A DNA stretch of 64,000 nucleotides, taken from assembly GCA_011321815.1 (NCBI GenBank), contig DROS01000090.1:1-64000 (forward strand), written 5' to 3'. A program made the translations under genes and the position numbers. This DNA comes from Gammaproteobacteria bacterium (GTDB taxonomy: Bacteria > Pseudomonadota > Gammaproteobacteria > SZUA-152). Below the pieces are notes generated by a model. The model ran no database searches. It was not told the origin of the DNA and worked only from the letters and a program-made list of their open reading frames with translations. Shown piece by piece: positions 58,275 through 64,000 of this stretch; the stretch's first letter is position 1, and each line of letters starts with the position of its first letter.

Positions 58275-58378
58275 TAATGTCAATTTCACCCCAGGTTTTC
58301 GATATAACGGGTTTCTTATATCAGAACTTAGCGTTCTAATAACGTAATGTCAAATGCCTAGTGTGTTTTCGACATAAC
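58275..58378 (-). promoter_or_regulatory. fic promoter with two direct-repeat operator units
   Basis: Two 34-nt units (58275-58308 and 58345-58378; 24 of 34 identical) each carry TAATGTCAA at one end and GTTTTCGAYATAAC at the other. TTATGTCGA and TTGACATTA within a unit are themselves inverted copies. On the minus strand the upstream unit contains the TTGACA -35 (58348-58353), followed after 17 nt by TAAGTT (58325-58330). The second unit ends at the start codon. Probable operators for autoregulation by the Fic protein's winged helix. Confidence 0.5.
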
Positions 58379-58443
58379 AATAATCTAATATCCAAAATAC
58401 CTGAAACTAATGAAAGCGATTGGAAATACAGGCTATCCACTTC

Positions 58444-59150
58444 TCAAATGAGAGTGCTCATTTCCCTTGGCACCGTTATCAGGTAGTTTTTGTCCAGTTT
58501 TCCACCTTTCACGATAGCCCGTTTGCCGCTGCCCAAGTTGACAGCCTCAAGCTCAAGTCGCTTAAACCAAGCAAAGTTATGGCGTTCGGCAAACCATAGG
58601 AACAGGCGCTTGGCCTTCACATGGTGGCAGGCTTTAAGCAGCTTCATCAGCAACTGGGGGCGCAACGATGTGGCGGACTCAAACAACTTGTCCAACACAT
58701 CAAAGTCTGAATTTTGCTTGACCTCGGATGCCAGCTCCAACAGTGCCAGCTCAGGCGTGGCATAGCGCAGTGGCCAGTCCCAGTGCCCAAAGGGCTTCGT
58801 GGTTACAGCCTCGGCCACAGGCGCATCAAACAACTGAGCTTTGTGCAGGGTAAAGCGGTATGACGCATCGAACTTGCTGACCCAGCCCGGCAGCTTATCT
58901 GCGCCGTAGAGGTGTATCTGCTGCACACCCTGCATGGAGAGGTAATGGGCAAAGCCCTGTAGCTCCAGCGCAGATCGTCCACCCACATGGATGGAATAAC
59001 CCAGCTCTTGCAGGGAGTAGGCCACATGCTCCCATTTCAGTGGGGGGCCGGGGCGACGGTAGGGCACCACGGGCTACCGCCAGAACGCAGGTAATAGTCC
59101 ACCAGCGGGCGTTTAAAGCCACGATCTGCCAGCCAGGCAGGGTCAAAGTC
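58444..59150 (-). pseudogene. decayed AbiEi-type antitoxin (type IV toxin-antitoxin)
   Basis: The frame 58444-59070 encodes a typical AbiEi C-terminal part (YSIHVGGRSALELQGFAHYL, KPFGHWDWPLRYATPELALLEL, VNLGSGKRAIVKGG). The preceding part (DFDPAWLADRGFKRPLVDYY, ending LRSGGSP) is in a different frame near 59065-59145, with a stop codon immediately upstream, so both a deletion-type frameshift and loss of the N-terminus are evident. The 34-codon frame after its stop (58336-58440, VDSLYFQSLSLVSGILD) may be the start of a lost AbiEii toxin; that is a weak suggestion. Confidence 0.75.
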
Positions 59151-59429
59151 GCTCTTCTAAGGGTTCTCTTGTAGGCTGAGGCTTCACTGGTTTTAAATGT
59201 TTGTGTTTTGCATAGTAATACTATGCAAAATATGGCATATGCAAACCTCTATTTATATCAAGAAGCTACAATGCTTACGGGACTGGCTTGCTAATAGCCT
59301 ACGCCCGATTCAATGGTTAATAATTTGGCGTATACATTTAAGAAATTAAACCTGGTAAATGACTGTTTGTTTTTATAACCTGGCAAGAACTTAGCCCTGA
59401 TTTTGGTTGGAAAGAACAAAAACTCAAAT

Positions 59430-60419
59430 ATGTTGAAATTTATTGATCTTTTTTGTGGTGGGGGATTTGGCGCGCGTGGCGCTGTACGTGGTGGTGGACA
59501 GCCACTGCTGGCAGTGGATGCCTGGGATCTGGCAACAAAAACATATAGCTCGAACTTTCCAGGTGCCATCATTGTGCAGGAAAAGATCGAGGATATTGAT
59601 CCACACAAATACAAAAATGAACTTTACCCTGATGTATTGCTCACTTCACCTGAATGCACATCACATTCAATTGCTCGTGGTGCCAAACCAGGAAATGAGA
59701 AAAGCAGAGAAACAGCCATTGGCATTTTCCCCTGGATTGACGCATTTAATCCAAGATGGGTGATTGTGGAAAATGTAAATCGAATGAAGAAATGGGAGCG
59801 GCATGAGGAATTGATTGTGACCCTCGAGGAGTATGGTTACACAGTCAGCCAACTTTTATTGGATTCTGCTGAATTCGGCACACCCCAGTCGCGTAAGCGA
59901 CTGTTCCTTATATGTGATCGTTATGGAACAGAAATTACAAAAAAGGAATTACTGGCATCACATCAGAAACAACGAAAATCAGCCAGGGATATTCTTGACC
60001 CTCCAGGAACATATAAAAGCAGTCCCCTATACAAACCTGGGCGTGCAGAAGCAACGATTGAACGTGCGAAAAGGGCAATGCGTACTTTAGGAAAGGGGGT
60101 ACCTTTTTTGATTGTTTATTACGGGTCAGACTATGCTGGCGGCTGGCAGATGCTGGATGCCCCGCTACGCACTGTTACCACAATTGACCGGTTTGGGTTG
60201 GTTACATGGCACAATAAGGAGCCCATGCTGCGCATGTTACAACCGCAAGAACTGCTGCGTGCCATGGGAGCAGGAACTGGGCACAAGCTTCCACATGGTA
60301 CCCGGCGGGACAAGGTTAGACTTTGCGGTAACGGTGTATGTTCTCCGGTTATGGAAGTTATTTTCCGCAAAATCAACAAAATAAATGGAATGAGTGACTG
60401 TCTCCCAGAGGCCGTCTGA
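59430..60419 (+). CDS. DNA (cytosine-5-)-methyltransferase
   Basis: 329 residues from ATG 59430. Motif I FIDLFCGGGFGARG near the start, motif IV as TSPECTSHS with catalytic Cys76 (usual PCQ is replaced by PEC), motif VI VENV (E114), motif VIII QSRKR (Q153, R155, R157), and motif X GNGVCSPVMEV. The target-recognition segment between is short (~YYGSDYAGGWQMLDAPL), so the recognition site is probably short. The gene overlaps the next by TGATG. A TTG frame start at 59403 is possible but lacks a ribosome site. Confidence 0.85.
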   Translation: MLKFIDLFCGGGFGARGAVRGGGQPLLAVDAWDLATKTYSSNFPGAIIVQEKIEDIDPHKYKNELYPDVLLTSPECTSHSIARGAKPGNEKSRETAIGIFPWIDAFNPRWVIVENVNRMKKWERHEELIVTLEEYGYTVSQLLLDSAEFGTPQSRKRLFLICDRYGTEITKKELLASHQKQRKSARDILDPPGTYKSSPLYKPGRAEATIERAKRAMRTLGKGVPFLIVYYGSDYAGGWQMLDAPLRTVTTIDRFGLVTWHNKEPMLRMLQPQELLRAMGAGTGHKLPHGTRRDKVRLCGNGVCSPVMEVIFRKINKINGMSDCLPEAV

Positions 60420-60709
60420 TGACAGACTGTAACAATCTGATTATTGACCGGGTTTATCGCGGGTCACGCCATGGAAATGCTGCTGATGATCCACTTCCAC
60501 AGCTTGTCGGGGTCTCTGGTGGGGGCGGTTTTCGTTATATCGGGGATCGAACAGCTCTCAACAAGCTGCACCTGATTACCCTGAAATCCAACTTTAATGA
60601 CCCGGACTGGCCCGATCACCTGGATCATGAAACCGGGACCAAGTTGAGAAATGGCTCACCAGTATTGTCTAGGTGTCTGCCGTTTGAAATGCTTGTAACA
60701 CGCACTTGA
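60419..60709 (+). pseudogene. N-terminal fragment like an AspBHI-type endonuclease
   Basis: 96 residues. DRVYRGSRHGNAADDPLPQL, GVSGGGGFRYIGDR and NFNDPDWPDHLDHETGTK match, from memory of the family, the start of AspBHI-like endonuclease N-terminal domains (several hundred residues are normal); identity then breaks off. ATG overlaps the methyltransferase stop (TGATG). The last ~40 bases overlap the convergent vsr gene. Probably the remainder of a deleted restriction gene, or a shortened accessory peptide. Confidence in the family is moderate. Confidence 0.5.
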
Positions 60710-61082
60710 CACATCCATGCAGGTCATTTTTGACTTCGTGTTCCCAGAAGCGAAGTACACGCCAATCTTCCTGTTCAAGCAAACGATTTACCTCCTTGTC
60801 CCGTGCCATGTTTTTCGAGAGCTTTTTTTCCCAGAAAGCCCGGTTTGTTGCGGGCATCTGGCAATGTTCAGGACATACATGCCAAAAACAGCCATCCACA
60901 AAAATGGCAAGTCTGCGCCCTGGGAAAACAATATCCGGTCGACCGGGTAGTTTGTTCTTCAGCCGGTAACGCAGCCCAGTTTCCCAAAGTGCCTTGCGTA
61001 AAAGAACCTCTGGTTTTGTATTTTTTCCCCGTATCCGGGACATGCAATAACTGCGTTGAGAAGGGTTCAGAATATCGATCAC
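60669..61082 (-). CDS. vsr: very short patch repair endonuclease (Vsr)
   Basis: 137 residues from GTG 61082. RSYCMSRIRGKNTKPEVLLR, YRLKNKLPGRPDIVFPGRRL with the catalytic Asp (D50), and FVDGCFWHVCPEHC with the zinc-like ligands. Vsr nicks at T:G mismatches that come from deamination of 5-methylcytosine, so it matches the convergent cytosine methyltransferase. Third gene of the GHKL kinase - response regulator - vsr run, 8 bp after the regulator's stop. Confidence 0.9.
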   Translation of the reverse strand: MIDILNPSQRSYCMSRIRGKNTKPEVLLRKALWETGLRYRLKNKLPGRPDIVFPGRRLAIFVDGCFWHVCPEHCQMPATNRAFWEKKLSKNMARDKEVNRLLEQEDWRVLRFWEHEVKNDLHGCVKCVLQAFQTADT

Positions 61083-61090
61083 AGTAATAT

Positions 61091-62203
61091 TCAGTTCTCC
61101 GGTGAAAGAAGCCCCTTGTACTTATTTAGCAATTCTGCTTTATCCATATCAGGCTGTCCCTGGCGACCAAAATACGCAGAAAATCTTGACTGGATATCTT
61201 TCAGAAACGGACTGGATATTGTAGCCAGACGATTAAATTCTGAAAATTCTTTGAAATCGACTGTATGCAAATTTTGCAAATCAACTACCGCAGCAAACAG
61301 CTCTTTGTACCCAGGAATAAAAATATATTTTTCCCTTTGGCCTTTTATTATTTTGTCAAGAGCAGATTTTTTTGATTTTGAACTATCATCATTGGCAAAG
61401 ATTCCATGGTTAACGAAAGATTCCCGATTGACTTTGATAAGTGGCGCCAGTGTTATTCTGGCAGCATTTATTTTTGGTGCGTTATTATCAATTCCTCGTA
61501 CAGCTACATCACAAGGCGGTGACAAGACAATAAACCTACCCCCGTCTCGCTCAACAATATCACCTGTCGCGATATGCTCCCGAATAGTTGGTTTTATATA
61601 GAATTCTGCCTCATGATAATACCTTTGTTTACCATCAGGAATATCAAGATACTCCGCGAGGTGGCTGACCGTATACCGTAACAGTGTCCGCTCGGACTCT
61701 TCTTCTTTTGATGTCCATACATCAAAAGAAGAAGCAAGATGCTTCCAGAAGATTTCACCCAGTCTCTCTTCAATTTGCCCACGACCGCCAAGAATTCGGG
61801 TGATACCCGTTAAATAAATTTTTACAAGTTTTTCAAAGATTTCATTGTTTGGTTTTCCCCTGTCATGAAAATCCAGAAACTCAGATTTTTTACTCCTGAT
61901 ACCTTCGTCTAAATTCCCGAGGTTTCCTGACACCACATAAACGGGAAATCTGTGGCGTTCAATAATTTCAGACAACACGTCATTTCCAGACGCATCTTGC
62001 GGATTCCCCGGCACAAGATTCAAATCGACAATTGCACCATCAAAATTATTCGATAAAAGTGCTTCCTTGGCATTGCCAGCCGACTTTTTGCGTTCCAACT
62101 CGATCTTCAAGTTATCGTTGCTTATTTCGTCAGCGGCATCTTCATATGCCTCATACTGATCATCATTATCCTCTACTATAAGAATCCTAATGGTCTTGCT
62201 CAT
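61091..62203 (-). CDS. response regulator with an unrecognised C-terminal domain
   Basis: 370 residues. Receiver domain with acidic pair (E11, D12), phosphoacceptor D60 (GAIVDLNLVP) and the switch Ser in VYVVSGN. Residues ~140-370 have no DNA-binding signature I know. They contain SPPCDV near residue 228, HEAEFYIKPTIREHIATGD and EKYIFIPGYKELFAAVVDLQ. Its ATG overlaps the kinase stop (TAATG), so the two are a coupled pair. Composition is AT-rich, unlike the core. I do not know the output. Confidence 0.75.
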   Translation of the reverse strand: MSKTIRILIVEDNDDQYEAYEDAADEISNDNLKIELERKKSAGNAKEALLSNNFDGAIVDLNLVPGNPQDASGNDVLSEIIERHRFPVYVVSGNLGNLDEGIRSKKSEFLDFHDRGKPNNEIFEKLVKIYLTGITRILGGRGQIEERLGEIFWKHLASSFDVWTSKEEESERTLLRYTVSHLAEYLDIPDGKQRYYHEAEFYIKPTIREHIATGDIVERDGGRFIVLSPPCDVAVRGIDNNAPKINAARITLAPLIKVNRESFVNHGIFANDDSSKSKKSALDKIIKGQREKYIFIPGYKELFAAVVDLQNLHTVDFKEFSEFNRLATISSPFLKDIQSRFSAYFGRQGQPDMDKAELLNKYKGLLSPEN

Positions 62204-64000
62204 TATTTATTATCCTCAAAGAGGATCTCGAACATAGCACCATGCTCGGAATGTTTTGCCTCAATTCTTCCACCAATTCTGCTCATGGCCTCACCAGCTA
62301 ATGCCAGCCCAAGTCCTGTCCCGTCGGGTTTCATACTGTATCCAGGTTCAAACATCAGACTTAGGTTGTCCCCTTGGAAGCCTGGACCGTTATCTTTATA
62401 CTCCACGATCAATTGTGAATTCTCCTTATAGATAGATATATCAATCTTTCTTATGCCATCTCGGGCATGACTAAGCCAGTAAACACTGTTTTCAATCAGG
62501 TTGGAGAATACAGTTATTAAGTCCATCTCATTGGCAGTAACTGATGCAGTAGTCATGTCAAAATGTATCTCACGCGATATGCTAAGAGCCTGCATTTCAG
62601 AGGAAAAAATACCCAATGTATTTTCGATAATACTATTAAGATCAAACTTACGTTTTGGTGATCGTCGAGTCCGAGCAAGCGGCTCAATCTTCTTAAACAA
62701 ATAGGATAAGCCTTTGGAATGAGACACCACCTTTCCGCTGCGATCCTCTAGTTTTTTTTCAAGTTCAGAATCTACGTGCGTGGAAAGTTGCTTTGCCCAC
62801 TTAATAACTCTAGGAACGGTTTCTGAAATATATTTGATATGCTTCCTTCCCTCATGAAGAAGCACATGAGTAATTTTTCCGAGCGTGGCCTGCCCTTGAT
62901 ATATAGCAATGGTATCCCGTATTTTTTTTGCTACATGGGATTTTTTCTGTTTCTCACTCTCAAGAACTTGGTCGACAATACTATCAACGGTATCCCTCTG
63001 TTTACGTGGTATACCTATTTCATCAAGCTCATGTGAGATTTTCTTCCTGGCACTGTCAAAATCAAATAACAGATTTATTTCATCATCAAGGCTTCTGTTT
63101 CGCCCACCCTTTAATGCCTTCTGACGATATTTGACTCGCCTGACTTCCATCTCGTTAATTGTGCGAGAAATAACAGTTAACAAACCAAAGTAGGCTTTGT
63201 TTTCCATCAAACCATCCCGGGCACTTTTCTCGGTAAGACCAGACTCTTCCTCAGAACGAACATAAACAAACCCGATAATCTGATTGTGGCCTATCTTGTA
63301 TGATGGGTTTTGAACTCTTTTCTTATCCAAATCGAGCCAGTCAAATGACTGCTCACCGTATGGCCTGATTCGGAACTGCTCCCGATATACTCCAACACCA
63401 TAATATTCATCAAGAATGCGCCTAGCTTCCAGCTTTCCTACGTATTCACCTGTATCCGGATCCTTCAAGCCTCTCTTGATGATGTTTTCAATGCTATCAG
63501 GATCACGGTCATATACACGAAGATCAATATATACTTCTCCCGGGTAGCGGAGAGAGTTCTCTGCATCAAGTGTTATCTTCAGCGTCAGTTCTTCTGGTGG
63601 CAGACCTGGAATATTCTGATTTTCGAATCTCAAATTTGCCTTGCCGCTTTCATCGATGGTGCCGGATATTTTATAGTCATATAGGTCAAGAACCGGGAAT
63701 GGTCGAATATCTATTTCCCTGCTCGAATATTCCTCGACAGGAAATTGTTCAAAAATCAACTTGATATCGAAAGAGTCATGGTTGATTTCATATCCTTGCT
63801 CCGATGCTGCCTTATAAACCTCTTCCGGTGAAATCAAGCTTCGTAGCTCCACAAAAAGCTTATGTAGCTGCTTGGATGTCCAGATTTCCCGGATATGACC
63901 AGATGAAACTTCATCTTTTTCTATTTCTATGATTGTTCCGTTATCTTTCCCGGTATCCTCAATCGAAACATCCAATTCTAACTGGTCAAGGTATTCAACA
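62203..64000 (-). CDS. GHKL ATPase / histidine kinase (N-terminus beyond window edge)
   Basis: At least 598 residues are in the window and the frame stays open to the edge (VEYLDQLELDVSIEDT...), so the start lies outside. The first part, with GTIIEIEKDEVSSGHIREIW and FVELRSLISP, resembles the end of a paraMORC/MutL-type GHKL ATPase. The C-terminal part is a full histidine kinase: H-box-like LLHEGRKHIKYI, N-box SNLIENSVYW, G1 YKDNGPGFQG, G2 GTGLGLALAGEAMSRIGG. No membrane helix is seen, so it is a soluble sensor. Its stop overlaps the response regulator start. Confidence 0.75.
   Translation of the reverse strand, partial: VEYLDQLELDVSIEDTGKDNGTIIEIEKDEVSSGHIREIWTSKQLHKLFVELRSLISPEEVYKAASEQGYEINHDSFDIKLIFEQFPVEEYSSREIDIRPFPVLDLYDYKISGTIDESGKANLRFENQNIPGLPPEELTLKITLDAENSLRYPGEVYIDLRVYDRDPDSIENIIKRGLKDPDTGEYVGKLEARRILDEYYGVGVYREQFRIRPYGEQSFDWLDLDKKRVQNPSYKIGHNQIIGFVYVRSEEESGLTEKSARDGLMENKAYFGLLTVISRTINEMEVRRVKYRQKALKGGRNRSLDDEINLLFDFDSARKKISHELDEIGIPRKQRDTVDSIVDQVLESEKQKKSHVAKKIRDTIAIYQGQATLGKITHVLLHEGRKHIKYISETVPRVIKWAKQLSTHVDSELEKKLEDRSGKVVSHSKGLSYLFKKIEPLARTRRSPKRKFDLNSIIENTLGIFSSEMQALSISREIHFDMTTASVTANEMDLITVFSNLIENSVYWLSHARDGIRKIDISIYKENSQLIVEYKDNGPGFQGDNLSLMFEPGYSMKPDGTGLGLALAGEAMSRIGGRIEAKHSEHGAMFEILFEDNK

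Noticed and set aside
60706-61087. Plus-strand open frames over vsr
   Set aside because: Shadows of vsr, whose catalytic motifs are on the minus strand.

Overview
The window looks like the chromosome of a gammaproteobacterium, probably from a chemolithotrophic or sulfur-oxidising lineage. This rests on the 16S rRNA 5' end at the left edge (Pseudomonas/Ectothiorhodospira-like wording of the first variable regions), a complete soeABC sulfite dehydrogenase operon with a moaA gene behind it, a prkA-yeaH-spoVR operon, YjgA/DarP, YggX and HldE, and a TPP-riboswitch-controlled thiC. Most of the window is ordinary, fairly GC-balanced core chromosome with short intergenic gaps.

Layout. 1-700: the 5' end of an rRNA operon on the minus strand with boxA and two strong tandem promoters. 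0.8-5.2 kb: a very large flavin/Fe-S oxidoreductase coupled to yjgA/darP. 5.4-6.8 kb: a luciferase-like oxidoreductase and a small inverted-repeat element. 6.9-12.8 kb: soeABC and moaA. 12.8-20 kb: envelope and surface genes (two DUF1566 proteins, one with Calx-beta-like domains; a DUF2459 lipoprotein; an HPP-CBS membrane protein; a MopE-like secreted protein). 20-25.5 kb: FHA protein, dodecin, topA, a TlpA-like thioredoxin. 25.8-30.6 kb: the prkA stress operon, with a possible leader peptide hidden in front of yeaH. 30.6-38.8 kb: GAF, PilZ and VOC proteins, two cold-shock proteins flanking an HDOD-GAF regulator, ppnP, MgtC, an NlpC/P60 lipoprotein, ChaN and YtoQ. 38.8-49.4 kb: housekeeping genes (thiC, hldE, tRNA-Phe, amrS-like, yggX, mutY, rdgB, rph, rpmB, rpmG). 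49.5-55 kb: YfaZ-like porin, an ECF sigma/anti-sigma/HbpS-like cluster, and a 977-residue MFS-spermidine synthase fusion. 55.4-56.8 kb: bfd and two bacterioferritin genes behind a Fur-box-like site; residue inspection says one subunit carries the ferroxidase centre and the other the haem methionine.

From about 57 kb to the right edge the composition becomes visibly more AT-rich and the content becomes accessory and defence-related: a Fic protein with repeated operator-like sites over its promoter, a decayed AbiEi antitoxin gene, a 5-methylcytosine methyltransferase translationally coupled to a fragment resembling the N-terminus of AspBHI-type endonucleases, and, convergent to these, an operon of a GHKL ATPase/histidine kinase (cut by the window edge), a response regulator with an unrecognised C-terminal domain, and a Vsr endonuclease. 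The combination of a phosphorelay-type kinase and receiver with Vsr and a cytosine methyltransferase is the best candidate in this window for an unusual, possibly undescribed, defence or DNA-modification system. The upstream part of that operon lies outside the window.
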